Positions 1-12,400 of a stretch of DNA of 64,000 nt are shown piece after piece. Location of the stretch: contig JAIFAC010000448.1 in assembly GCA_026545765.1 (NCBI GenBank), positions 1 through 64,000 on the forward strand. Direction: 5' to 3'. The notes beneath the pieces were generated by a model, which worked only from the letters and a program-made list of their open reading frames with translations, did not search any database and was not told the origin of the DNA. The number at the start of each line of letters is the position of its first letter. The first letter of the stretch is position 1. This DNA is from Plantago major. Lineage: Eukaryota; Streptophyta; Magnoliopsida; Lamiales; Plantaginaceae. The position numbers and the translations under genes are program-made.

Positions 1-1790
1 ATTGAAAAAAACTCTACACAACGTTACTCTTAATGAAAAATTATCGATAGTTTCATAATACACAATTGTATATGACTTTAAAAAAAATAGTTTTGGTTCT
101 ATACCCCTTTCATTTGAAAATGTCTTATTTTACATAAAAAAAAATTAACATCACACCAATCCAGGTATGTTATAATTCACTTTCAAATAATTTTAAATTT
201 ATATTCGACGAAATGTGGTATCGTTTATATATTGTCGAAGAAGAAAAATGTTTAAAATATTATTTGAGAATGGCGATATACAGGATCTTTTAGTATTTAG
301 ATGATAAATATTTATTTAGATTAAGGTATTATTTATATCAGGCTACACTATGAAGGGTGAAATATACATTTAAATAAAATGATTAGTTGAAATTGTTGGA
401 TAGTTTTTCTGAAGTGGGTATGTAAATAAATTAAGATAGATTTCCTAAATGTAGTGCTGACCAATTTTCTGAATATAGTGTATAGGAACATTTACTTGGA
501 ATTAAAATTCATTTTCATGGATTAGATTTGCCAAGTAAACTTTTGATTCGTAAGCATAGTTATTCATTTCCATCATCTTTTATCACATATATAGATATAT
601 AGATTATTAATCAGAAAGCGACTATCTTTTCAACATTGATTTTTTTCCATATTTATCAGGATAAACTTGCTGAATCTAAAATGTATAAATCGCATAACAT
701 CTCGGGTTTGATAACAAATGCGGTCATAATATTATTTTCCACCATTTAGTATTCATTAACAAGTTACGAAATATTGTGTAAAATCTTTTAATCGTCTCTC
801 CACAAGATCTCTAAACATTTTTACTATATAAAGAGAAAGCGAGAGACTTATTAATGAAGTAACTCTGTTTTAACAAAAGCTAATTTATAAACTAAATTGG
901 ATATTTGATAAGTTAGTTGATTTTTATTAAATTGTTCGATTAAATTAATTAAGCGATAATGCGTCTAGTGATTTATTAAATATAGTATGTAAAAAGTCAA
1001 ATCAGCATTAGCTCATTTATACTATAAACTTCTTTGGAAAAGATTATCATATCAATTACTTAGTTTATAAAACAAATTTAGCGTTAACGTAACAAGAAGG
1101 TTATTTAAATACCGATGAGTAATTTAGATCCAATACATTAAAGTGGGATACAATTTTAGACACAAGACTTTAACCACCCTTTATATCTTGTGCGAGTTCA
1201 ATAACCAGATTTGAATCTTTGATACTATGTGGGAAGGAGAAAGGATCCCATTGAGAAAGTTAATTCTTGGTGTAAAATTAAAAGCGTTTAGCGTTTGACC
1301 CGATAACATTTTAGTTCTTTACGAGTTTACTTCTCAACCAAACCTGACCTGTTTTGTATTGTAATCTAAAAATGCAGCGTAAACTTATTAATTGAATTGA
1401 ATTTCTACGCCCTTGTAATGTTTGTAATATACATGATTAGTCTTTACGCATTTGAACAATAACATTTTAGTCAAAATCAATTTTTTGTGTTAATGGCCAA
1501 ATTACATTTCCCGTGGAATTTCATTTCCAAAATTTGCACATTAACCCTATAACGTTTGTAAGAATTTCAAAATTGACCAAAACTAATATTACTCTTTCAT
1601 TCTTCTTCTTCATCAAACCTTTTTATCCCTAAACTAACTTCTTCACCTTCTTCCTCCAAACATTTTTTCCCTAATTCTTTTTTTCAAGAAATTGGATTTG
1701 ATTTCTTACTGTCCCTCATCATAACATATTTATTTGAGTTCCACTGAATTCTTCTTCCTCTCCCACTAAATCCTATTTTTTTTTAAATCA
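1..1790. other. AT-rich intergenic DNA, no gene seen
   Basis: I see no coding segment with recognisable homology, no RNA gene and no clear transposon ends. Stop codons are dense in all frames. The stretch is ordinary AT-rich plant intergenic sequence with short poly-A and poly-T runs. Confidence 0.6.
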
Positions 1791-1794
1791 TTTT

Positions 1795-2115
1795 TTATTT
1801 CACATCATTAATGGAGCTTGAAGCTTGGGCAGAATCGGGGCCACCGAGTGGAACCTGATTGGGCTCCATTGGTGAGCTCAATAATGAAACTCCAACAACA
1901 CGATTAAAGGCGGTTTGAGCTCCAATATGGAGGCGGAACAACCACATTATTAGTGTTGTTTGAGCTCCGAGATATGGAGCAGGCAACGGTGGCTCCATTA
2001 ATGGAATGTTCAAGCTCCATAAAAATGGAAGCCGGAAACTTGAACTTTATGGAGCTTGAGTTGATCCATTAATAGAAATTTGGCCAAAGCTTCGTAAATA
2101 GCCGGGCTTGAGTTC
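1795..2115. repeat. Cluster of palindromic GGAGCTTGA-type motifs
   Basis: The motif ATGGAGCTTGA and its reverse complement recur several times in about 300 bases, for example CAAGCTCCAT at 2011-2020 facing ATGGAGCTTG at 2049-2058. The palindrome CCATTAATGG lies at 1996-2005. The open frame on the minus strand here is low-complexity and has no recognisable domain. The block is richer in GC than its flanks, so it may be the remnant of a foldback element. I do not recognise the family. Confidence 0.45.
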
Positions 2116-3285
2116 TTGCATTAATGGAGAATGGAATGAAGGAAGAAGAGATGAGAGGAAAATATTTAGAAAGGAGGAAGAAATTAGAAGGAAGAAGATG
2201 AGAGGAGTATCAGTACACCGTTTGGTTTTCGTTGAAATTGAATTGGAAAAAAATAAATGTGGGATTCAATTTTGAATCATAACAAAGCTTTTTAGGATAT
2301 AAATTGAGTGTGAATTAAAATAAAGAGGAATTGATGCAATTTTTTAAAAATAAAATATGAAAATAATAAATAGGTGTTTTAATTAATACTGCTTGGCATG
2401 CGTATTGCTCAATGTGCGTAGTAAAGAGGCGTTAGCTTTTGGATTCATAAAGCGTGAATTGATTCACGAAGCTTATCGTATGGTATTAATATAGATTCGA
2501 TCTGAAGAACGTTTAATTATTTAATTGTTAAATGAGGTATTTATTAGGGTTATTTGGTGTAATTTTCACATATTAAAACACACAGTTAGGGATGACCTTG
2601 ATAGTACTATTAAAATGAATAACTGTTGTGACCAACCTCTCCTGGATTGCCAGATTCATCCACCATTGCAGTTGCAGCTGCATCCCCTACTCAGGTTCAG
2701 GAATTTGGTCAGCTTTAATTCTTATGATACTCATTTTATTGCTCCTCCAACTTTCATCAAATTACAATTTACGTTTTGAAGCTCTCTTTTCTATCTCAAT
2801 TATTTGCAAATGCGTAATTCATATCAATGTCATATATCGTTGTTGGAGAATCGAACAATCTCACGGTAGATAGCTTCCATCATGGTATTGGCTGTACAAA
2901 CTTGTTTCAGTTTTGCTTATAGTTGTTCTTAGTAGTAAGTACCAACTCAATTTAATAAATCTCACTATTATATATGATGGATAGGAATTTGAACAGAGAA
3001 TCATGCACTGTGTTTGGATGCACAATTTCATGGTATGTTCGTGAATGTACTTTTAGTCAAGTACTCAAGTAGTATCATCTTCTATTAGAGATCAGTTCCT
3101 CTGAGAACTCCCAAGCTACCATCGATCCATCAATTTGGTGGCCTTTATCGGCTAAACCCCGCACCTATTGCATCCTCTCTTTCTATAATGTAGGTTGCAG
3201 ACCCAGGGCATTTTGATTAGGCCAACATTCAACAATGATCCTCCTAAGGATGAGTGTGGTATTTACACTTTGATGGTATAACTAT
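2116..3285. other. Intergenic DNA, no gene recognised
   Basis: There are short open frames on the plus strand around 2525-2873, but they have no recognisable domain and overlap one another in different frames. Nothing else is supported. The 3' part (about 3060-3290) may be further decayed sequence belonging to the RNase H fragment that follows. Confidence 0.5.
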
Positions 3286-3287
3286 TA

Positions 3288-3510
3288 CCTTTGAGTCTGT
3301 TTCCCTACCAACTTTTGGGTGCGTCTTTCCCATGCTTGGTTTAACCCTCTCTGAGTAGCAGTATTTGTGCTTGATGATGGAGTTACATTCTCTGAACTTG
3401 CAGCTGAATCCTGTGACCCATTGACCATGATCATTCCACAGAAGTCCCCCACGGAGAAGTTGTCAGTATCTGCTCTATAAGTCCCTTCCGTATTGAGCTT
3501 GGACCAGCCA
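3288..3510 (-). pseudogene. LINE-type RNase H (RVT_3-like) fragment
   Basis: On the minus strand the translation contains WSKLNTEGTYRADTDN followed, after frame changes, by NDHGQWVTGFSCKFRECNSI and then AWER. These match the plant RNase H-like domain found at the C-terminus of many non-LTR retrotransposons and in free-standing copies (first strand with KLNTDG, second strand with GQW..GF). At least two frameshifts break it, and neither reverse transcriptase nor an ORF start is attached. It is a dead fragment. It lies just downstream of two kinase relics on the same strand, with no sign of functional linkage. Confidence 0.65.
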
Positions 3511-3961
3511 ACTGGTTTCTCCCATTAGTTTCTACCTTTTTCTTTGGTAAGTGCTCACTAAACAAACAACGATAAATGCTAGGTTAGTGGCACATGCAGT
3601 TTCTTTCTCAAGTAACAAATGGCCTATACATTTCTGGGCATAATAACAAGCCTGGCACTATATGAATGATTTGTTGATGTATCAGTTCTTATCTCAATAA
3701 CATAGTAAAATTTCTGTTCAGTTTTCAGAATATGATCACCACCATGTGATAACAGATAAATCATGGGCATATAATGACATATGGAGCTTAAAATGGGGCT
3801 AAGGTAACAAGCAAGAGAGAAATTATTTCGAGATGTAAAAGGAAGGAATTGGTACATCTAGTTCTACTGTCAATTTTATTTCATATTCAAAACTTGCGGT
3901 ACTGTCAATGACTGAATTAGTTTTGGTAACATCACTCGATTTGAAATGTGCCGTGTTACAA

Positions 3962-5480
3962 TCTATGGGGAAAGAGCCTCTGTTGTTATTGTTGTTTTGT
4001 CAGAACATGATCTTGTAAAGTAGATGGCATTTCTTCTCATGCAACATCTTAAGCACAATGGACATTTTTGATGCGATGGCGGGGTTGTTATAGGTTCATA
4101 AAAGACATACTTGGATACATCTGGTGCTTCACCCTCTGAAAATGACCCTTGAAGTGATTCATCCACCAGGTCTAGTGCTTTACCTTCATTCCACAGCTCC
4201 CATGCCTGAACATTTTACCAGATCTATATGCTATTATGTTTGCCTATAGAATCTCATACATGGAAATTATTCAACATCATATGCATGTGATTACATACAA
4301 TTAACCTTGAGCACAGTATTGCAATACTTACATATTCAACAAGGTTTCGATTTGGGTCCAGTGTAACATTCAAAAGTTTCTTGCCATAAGTCTCCAGGAC
4401 AACAATTAAGCTATAAACCTCAGACAATGGCTTCCCATAAGTGATTACTTCTGGAGCTATAGCCACCATACAATTTCAGAACATATCGTGATTGAAATAT
4501 ATACTAAGAAAGTGAGCAATATGAATCTTGACACTTACTAGGTCCCAGCTAACCACCCAGTTTTCTGGACTGGTCATCTTCAAACTTTCTTACAAGACCA
4601 AAATCGGAAATTTTAGGATTCATCTGGCTGTCAAGTAATATGTTTCTAGTTTTGATGTCTCTGTGAATTATTCTCATTCTGAATCTTGATGTAGATATAT
4701 AATTCCTCTATGCAATACCTATTATAATTTTCAACGAAATTGTAGCGGAGGGCAGCGTATTTTATCTGTGTAAAAAGTAGTTTAACCAAATAGTTAGCAA
4801 TACCAATTTCAGAATTCACCTTTACTTTAATTAAGCAAAGAAGCAGGTCAGAGGTAGTAACCGTTTATGTAACTGTATAAACTTCCATTTTCCATGAATT
4901 CATGTACAAGCATAACTTCTCGAGAATGCAATATCCTAGAAGTTTAATGATGTTGCAATACTGAAGATTTGGAAGCAACAGAATCTGATTTTGAACTCCA
5001 TTCAGGCCAGTAGCTTGTAACTGGTGAAAATCTTTTGACAACTATCTTTCCTGTCGTTAACACAGCCTGTAGCAACAGAGAATGAGTAAAAATTTGGAGA
5101 TGGTGGTTTCAACAATGTCATTATCCGGATTGTAAGACCAAAAATTCCTATTTGAGTTGTTGTTTTTGTTTGAATGTGGCTAGAAGCCCCGGATATTCAT
5201 AGTCTACTTTCATTTGTGTCATGTGTTACACTCCCCATATATCACAATTGCCTTTCAATTAGAACTTATGTCAGCCTCATATCTTTAGTATATGGGCAGA
5301 AAATAAACAAGTATAGCTGTAAGTGTAATCACCTTATAAATAGAACCAAATCCTCCTTGCCCAATCTTGTTTGAAGGAGAATTGGTCAATAACATCTACC
5401 AATACTAGCAAAATCAAACTTCCGCACTCTTGTCTCTGCTTCATGAATATCTGCATATAATTTTTGTGCAGAGTCTTAGA
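3962..5480 (-). pseudogene. Receptor-like kinase domain relic (S-domain/DUF26-like)
   Basis: Pieces of a Ser/Thr kinase domain lie in order on the minus strand. The glycine-rich loop is PSNKIGQGGFGS (about 5340-5380), followed by an LVHEFMENGSL piece in the N lobe (about 4900). The catalytic and DFG region [20 protein letters not shown] then [14 protein letters not shown] lies at about 4590-4690, the APE/VYS region at 4380-4470, and a C-terminal AWELWNEGKALDLVDESLQG at about 4140-4210. Order and spacing imply the usual exon pattern of the SRK/DUF26 kinase group. Frameshifts interrupt it (one exactly before PSNKIG), stops lie between segments, and I see no ectodomain or signal peptide. It is probably a pseudogene. 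A spliced functional allele cannot be excluded without transcripts. Confidence 0.75.
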
Positions 5481-5789
5481 TACCATAGTAAGCATTATAT
5501 AAATCAGAGGCTGACATATTGAACTTTTTTCTGGAGCTTAGCTCCTTTAGTCTAAAAAACAGATGGTTTAAGGCCAATTATTTGCAGTTCTAGCCACCCT
5601 AGAGTGATATTTAGATATAACTAAAAGAAATGTGGTTTAATTTAATATGGATGAATATGTACCTGACAAGATTTTGCTAACTAATTCTTTTCTCTTGGAT
5701 GGTTTTACTCTATTCAAAAGAGCATCCAGTATTAAAAAACACGGCTTATTAACTATGTGTTTCGTCCATCTTTATATCCAGCTGGCAGC

Positions 5790-8103
5790 TGATTTTGGCT
5801 TTGCTGTCAGTATGCTCTATTAGATGGGGTGCAACAGTCTGCTGCGTATGAGGAGACTTGCTCAATATCTCCCAGCAACTTGGTTTCGTCATTAGATGGG
5901 TTGATCTCTCGAGCAATTCTTGTCTCATGATTTGGTATGGGAAAATCTCTCCTCTCCAGTTGTTCGAGTCACGAACTCAAGTTGCACCACAACGAGCCAT
6001 CGTTGGGCGTTGTTTTGGTTCATCATGCAAACAGCTTTCAGCAACCTCAACAAATGCCTTGAGGCTGTCTGGTGAGATTTCCCCTATCATACTTGACTAC
6101 AATTTCTGTAACTTCTCCCTTGGCAATCTATTCCTAGCCCACTTGGTTAGACAATATTCATCATCTCTAACCATTCGGTCCATTGCTGGTCTCCACAGTA
6201 CTTCAACAACACTACACAAAGGCATATGTGTCACTTTTTCTTGTCAATTCTGGTGCTAATGTAGTATGGATGAAGTACCCAAATGTGCCCTTAACGTTAA
6301 GTGCTAATATGGCTTTGTAACTTCTATCTTCAGGTTTAGCCAACAAAGTCTGAAATCTTGGCTGTTAACGTTTCATCAAACGCAGGATATTTGAAGGTTT
6401 TACATCCACGGTGTATGACTCTGTGGCGGTGTGAAGATAGTCTAATCCACGACTAGCTCAATGCAGATCTCTATTACGTTGTTTCCAGGTAAGAGAAGAA
6501 TCATTTTCATTAAGCCTTGCATGTTTATAGAATTGGTCAGCCAATGTTCCAAGGTCATGTGCTCATAAACAAGAATCATTTCACTGCACTCATTGCAGTA
6601 GCCCATCAATGAGACCAGATTGATATGTAGGGAGTTCAGAAAGTGTCTCAATCTCTGTCAAAAACTCAAAGGCGTCCTTGCCTCGAGTTTGATTTTAATA
6701 AGCTTTATGGCCACAGTTTCTTGCCCATTATCAATCAGCCCTTTGTAGACATTGCCAAATCCACCTTCCGCCAGTGAAAACGTCTACAATGTCGTTCAGC
6801 CCTGGATGATGGTTTGTTTTCCTCCTCACGATGGTTGGCCGGAGTTTGTAGTAATTTGTGTACAATGATATTTATGAGACATATCACAGTTATTGTAACA
6901 GTTGCAATTGCATCTCCCATCTCTGTTGCCCAGAACTGATAGGAACTTCCAGGTAATCCAGGACAGAACCCTTTATTGGTGGAGGCAACAGATTGGGACT
7001 AGCAAGACTATTGTCAGGATTGCTCAGCTTTAATATTTCAAATACTTTGAAGTCCTTGTCCATCCACTGAATCATCGTTAAACTGCACTGAAATCGAGAG
7101 ATTTTGTTGACCATCTTGTTTCGCCCTTCATATGGACCACATAATCCCTATATTTGAGCCTGCCATTGTCATCCATTTCCCTGACTATGTTGGTATCCTG
7201 TCAATAATGATTCCATTTATTTGGACGTTGAAATTTAGATGCCCAGTCTCTGCAATCTTGAGTCCTAGATTGGAGAAATGAACCCTGATCAAGTATTTGA
7301 AGCCCAGATTGACACATCTTGTCCAGGTAAGCTTATTAATCTCATTTTGCGTTATGTCTTGTAACTGTATCCCACATCTCAAAAGATCGGAGTCATCTTG
7401 TGATGCAGAATCCCGTTTGACATTAAGTCGATGGATTGATTCAAGTGCTGTGTTTTATCAACATAGACCCAGATTTCTGGCCAACCACTTGGGCTCCAAG
7501 ATCTCCACCTTGAAAGTAAGTAAGATGTGTGGGTATGAAACTATCTCTATGCGTTTATGAATCGTAAGTTCTATCATGTGATGCACTAAAGGAAGGAGAA
7601 AGCTATGTTCAGTGGTTGGTTTTCTGTTATGCTTAAATAGAATTCCTTGGTAAAAGTACTTACACCAAGAGCTTGAGCAGTTAGGGAAGCACTGAAATTC
7701 CCAAATAGTGTGAACTGTCCAGCTTCCACATGAATAAATCACTGAAGCTTTTGAAACCTTTATATGCAGCGGATTAAAGTGAAAGCGTAAAATTATAGGA
7801 CCTGGATTGAAATGGAATGAGTAGAAGAATGGGGACTTGGAGATTAAATGCCGTTCTGTAGATAGCTGGATCACTCGAGGTAAGCTTATTCGTGGAACTT
7901 GAACTGGTTGGTATACCCTTTAATTGTGTCTCGGGGAGGAGGTGAACTTGGGTCTCTATCTCAATCCATTCCCTGCCATTATGCGCTGCAGAAGTAACAC
8001 CTGAGCCACAGTTTATGAATATGAGATGGTTCTTAGCTGCCAGTTGAAAATACAGCAGTGAAGCAGAAAAGTAGGAATATGATTGAATTGGACAGAAATC
8101 CAT
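5790..8103 (-). pseudogene. Broken CrRLK1L-type (malectin-like) receptor kinase
   Basis: Read from 8103 downward, the minus strand shows a malectin-like ectodomain: LIFINCGSG near the start, then pieces such as YLIRVHFSNLGLKIAETG (about 7290) and EILKLSNPDNSLASPN (about 7010). A hydrophobic membrane segment follows (about 6850-6910), then a kinase domain with GGFGNVYKGLIDNGQETVAI, INLVSLMGYCNECSEMILVY, SNILLDENVNSQDF, and a C-terminal part (CLHDEPKQRPTM, about 5980-6020). This is the architecture of the FERONIA-like family, cell-surface receptors for cell-wall and RALF signals. Frameshifts are frequent, stops occur in the kinase, and about 20 residues are missing just before GGFGNVYKG. It lies head-to-tail with the other kinase relic. 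I call it a pseudogene. Confidence 0.8.
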
Positions 8104-8149
8104 GCTTGCAGTTGTGAAATGCTGGAACTGTAATGGATAGTTTCAAATC

Positions 8150-9415
8150 CGATTAGTTCAAAGGCACTGGCAAGGATAGGAGGAATGATATTTGATTATA
8201 GAGAGAAATTGGAAGTCAACTCTGTAGATAAAATGCATGAAGCTTTCTAAGCTGCTAACCTTAACCTTACCATATATAGATTGAAACATGAAAATGACTT
8301 GGACTGTAGAAGATTTCAACGTTCTGATCTCACTTCACAGCTTTGTTTTCAAGTGTCAATTGAACACAATACCTTCTCATGTTGATGGAAGGGTATGTTC
8401 AGAACAACATTTTTATGTTCATAACAATGAATCGCATTTATATTAGTACTGGAAAGATTGAAATCAATTAATAATTGACTGCTCCAGTACTATTTATACT
8501 AGAAAAGTTGTTTTCCTTTAACATCACAATAAAAAATCTCTCCCCAATTGAGTGCAAGGAGGTCGCAGCTTAATTGTGTATGAATATGTAAAATTATGAA
8601 TACTCCTATTTATTTATTTTCTTTCCCCAATTTAGTACGAGATAGCTTCATAGTTTATACTTAGCATCGTGCACACTTTAAAAGGATAATATTTGTTCAT
8701 CATTCAAGCTCAATATTTTTTTTTTTTTTGATCTTTTACTCAAAACAAAACTACAAACCCAAAAGTATAAAAGCTAATATGACAAAAAAAAGACCTAATG
8801 CAACCAACCAAATTCTAGCCACTTTCCCTTTCTTCTTGCCAATCTCTAACCCATTCGTTAACATGAGATTCAAACTATATCAAAAGTCAGAGGCCTTCCA
8901 TAATCTTCAATATTCAACGCCACAAGATAGGATAAAGAAGTCACCGTGTAATTATGTAAATGGGCATATAAAAACGTCAGGTTGTAACAGAATAATACTA
9001 CTACTACTAGTATAAAAGTAATTTTGCAGAATGAACGGTAAAGGATATTTCGATCAAACAAGATCACATGATTTCATAACATTTCTATTCTGTGAGAAAT
9101 CACTGGTTAATTTCCCAGTGTACATGTGCTTGCTGCAAGCCTCTGAAAGCACTTGGATTCGATAGAACATATAGTACTTCTCATAGAAACAATGAACTGA
9201 TAGCTCAACAATGTCTTTCTATTGCCTCACACATGTTTACATTGTCACTATCATCTTTCCACAACAAACAACTATGCACTTAATCTCATATTTCAGCCGC
9301 AAAACTGTACAAATTCTAATCAACTATCTCATGATACCTCAATGACCGGCAAAAGAATGTGTCCTAAAGTAATGAATTGTAACCGGTGGAGATGCCACAT
9401 GAAAGATACAAAGTC
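8150..9415. other. Intergenic spacer, no gene recognised
   Basis: AT-rich DNA lies between the kinase relic and the 3' end of the AGTRAP-like gene. Open frames here are short and have no recognisable similarity. A poly-T run lies at about 8720. The part nearest 9420 is probably 3' UTR of the minus-strand gene that ends there. Confidence 0.5.
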
Positions 9416-9419
9416 GTGT

Positions 9420-12400
9420 TCAAACTGTTTTCCCAGTCTCATCCTGAAAAAGAAAATCATGTAAGTACAAGATAGCGAGTCTAATGTTGAATCTGAATTA
9501 GTTCAATATTTGATCTCCTGTGGGTTTTTAGAAGCTTCTGAGTTCTCAGTTACCTAAAATCTAACATTACACCAAAAAGCAAATGCACAGTTATTGTTAT
9601 GGTCATAGGATTCATTAGAGTGCAAAGACCTGTGCAATTCTGACCCAGGGTCATCATAAGCATCACACTCTCCCCCTTTCAGTTTCTTGTTCTTCAAGGA
9701 ACATGAAATAAAGATCTTGTTATGGCATTTTTGGATTCTTCATTTTTACTTGAATATCATATTTCGAAACTGGAAATGGATTTTATCTTTCTTTCGAAAA
9801 AAAAAAAAAAGAACAGTACCAGTGTTGGGAGAATAACCCTTATCTGACTCAGCCATAAAATCCAGATTTTTTGCATATGGTTCACAAGAGCATTAAAAAT
9901 AAAAACATTCTTTTGCTGGTGTCTTTTTTTTTTTTTTGGGGGGGTTAACTTATTGAGATAAGTACCAAAAGCTTACATCTCTAGCACGACAAGTTCTGCC
10001 CATGGGTTAACTCAGGCCTCAAGCGGGAAGTTTCAGCAGTAGAAGCTAAGTCAATCGCAGACACACTATGATTTTGACAGACCTGTCATCAGGGAAAAAA
10101 GACCATAGTTCAACTATCAGAATGATTGACACAGAAGTGATTACATGAAGGAACTTCACTTGACTAGATTCAGATAGCAACCAATCACAGAAAAGGTTGT
10201 AATGGCTTTCACTGATTTCTCATTGTTGCTACTACTTAAAATATAATATGGCATTGCATTATAAGATGAGTGCTGCCATTGAGAACTTCTATGTTCATCA
10301 GAAAGTCATGGACAATTGGCGACATTTAAAAAGCAATGCAAGTAAAGAGGACTACTTCAAATCTCCAGTTTTAAAAGCTCAGCTTGGCTAGCTTTCATAT
10401 ACCAAGACCAAACCAGACCCTTCCCTGATTCTGCGACTTGTAAAAATAAAACTGGGCCCTAGTAACACAAAAATGCATCATTCACTGACAGATGCATGGT
10501 TCACAAATCACCTTCCTATCACTCAAATAATTTACAGCAACCCGTGCATATTTTATAGCTTGCGGGTGTAACATTCTAAATCTCTAACTACCATCTTTAA
10601 CAATTGTAGGTACTAGGAGTATCTAAAGCCTCTTAAAGCGACAGAGTGAGTTATGGATTTGATCATAAGATATTCTGGTAGTTCATGAAGGGACTTTCCT
10701 TCTTTTTTGGGTATTGTCACAGCAGGAAGAGTTAGAAATACTCCCCTTGATCTCGTCTAGAAAATCTAAAATGCCATACTAATAGTTTTCACTTTTAACA
10801 GTAAAAAAAATTAAGAGCAGCCTTTTGATCCAGAAGACAAGCACAATGTCAGATATTGATTGCTAAAGCTTGAAAGTTGAAACTCAGATTACTGACAAAA
10901 CTTAAAGTCAAATTAATGAAAACAAAACCAATGTGAACTGAATGTAGCGAAAAAGAAACATTAAGATAACACACATATGCAATTGGTAAGTATAATCCTT
11001 AACCCGCTGAATCCATCACAACATGTGAGAGTAAACTATAAAGATTGTCTAGACCTTGCATAACCACCAGGGTATTGGAAAATGTTTGCATAATTTTAAG
11101 GGAAAAAAATCCTCAATTTTTCTGGAAGACTGTCTAGAGTATCTTACATTAACCACCAGGGTATTGAAAAATGTTCTCATAATTTTAAGGGAAAGAAATC
11201 CTCAAATTTTCTGGAAGTAAGACTGTCTTAGTATCTTACATTAACTACCACAGTCATATAAAGATCTTTCAATAGTTATTTAGGAAAAATTAAACACTAC
11301 TTGATGGATAGAATTTCTAGGCGGGCTCAAAACTTATCGGTCATCTATTGCATTGCAAGAAAAAGTAAACAAACTAAAGGGTACATATTCAGGTAAGTTG
11401 GCAACTCATAGTGCTCAACTTGTGGAATTTTCAAACTAAAAAAAGAATGAGCATGTCGATATAAAGATCTTTCAATAGTTATTTAGGAAAAAATTAAAAC
11501 ACTACTTGATGGATAGGAATTTCTAGACGGGCTCAAAACTTATCGGTCATCTATTGCATTGTCAAGAAAAAGTAAACAAACTAAATTACATATTCAGGTA
11601 AGTTGGCAACTCATAGTGCTCAACATGGAATTTTCAAACTAAAAAAGAATGAGCATGTCGAACTATGTTCTGGATCACTAGAAACAGAAAGTTCTCAAAA
11701 TTTGGACAATTCTAGTGATTTAGACTTCAGAGACAATAACAAGTTTGTAGTTATTAAGTCAAAAGTTTCAAGTAATGAGTTTCAAATTTACAAAATTTCA
11801 CTTCAGTGGTATAAGCGATTGGAGCCCAGGTGTTTCAGTTGAAAATTTCCAAAACCTTAATACTACATGTGAAGGATTCCACTGATTATTTCTACGCCCC
11901 AACATCACCTCAATATAGATTCACCACTCAAACTAAACCATCAAAGATAGCTCCTACCGAACACGCCTCATGATAAGCCTCCCTCATTACGTGATAGATT
12001 AATTTATTACTGTGTTATCGCATGGAAAAAATCATACTGTTTTATCAATTCCATCTAATGTATTCCTCGTTATACCCATAAAATAGTGGTGAGAACAAGA
12101 TTGATTGCAGAAGAGATCAAATCTAAATTCTAAAGCAATTTTTAAGTGGCGGTGACGAAATATAGCAACTCAGGCGGTTCCACATGTAGTTACCATAATG
12201 AACAACTCTAACAGCCCGAAACCAAAAAACTTGGATATCAAAGCATTGGCTTAGCTGTTCACATTTAAAGAACTTCCTAAACTATTTCTGTCAAGTTGTT
12301 GCTTTATCAGCACCTATGTTTACTTTGCTACATACTGTAGTGCAACTTCAAATAGGGTACTTTCTCAAGATAAGTACTTCTGAACAGCTTAGGAGTGCTA

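Noticed and set aside
5858..6259. Open frame of 133 residues on the plus strand
   Set aside because: It is antisense to the end of the CrRLK1L kinase relic.
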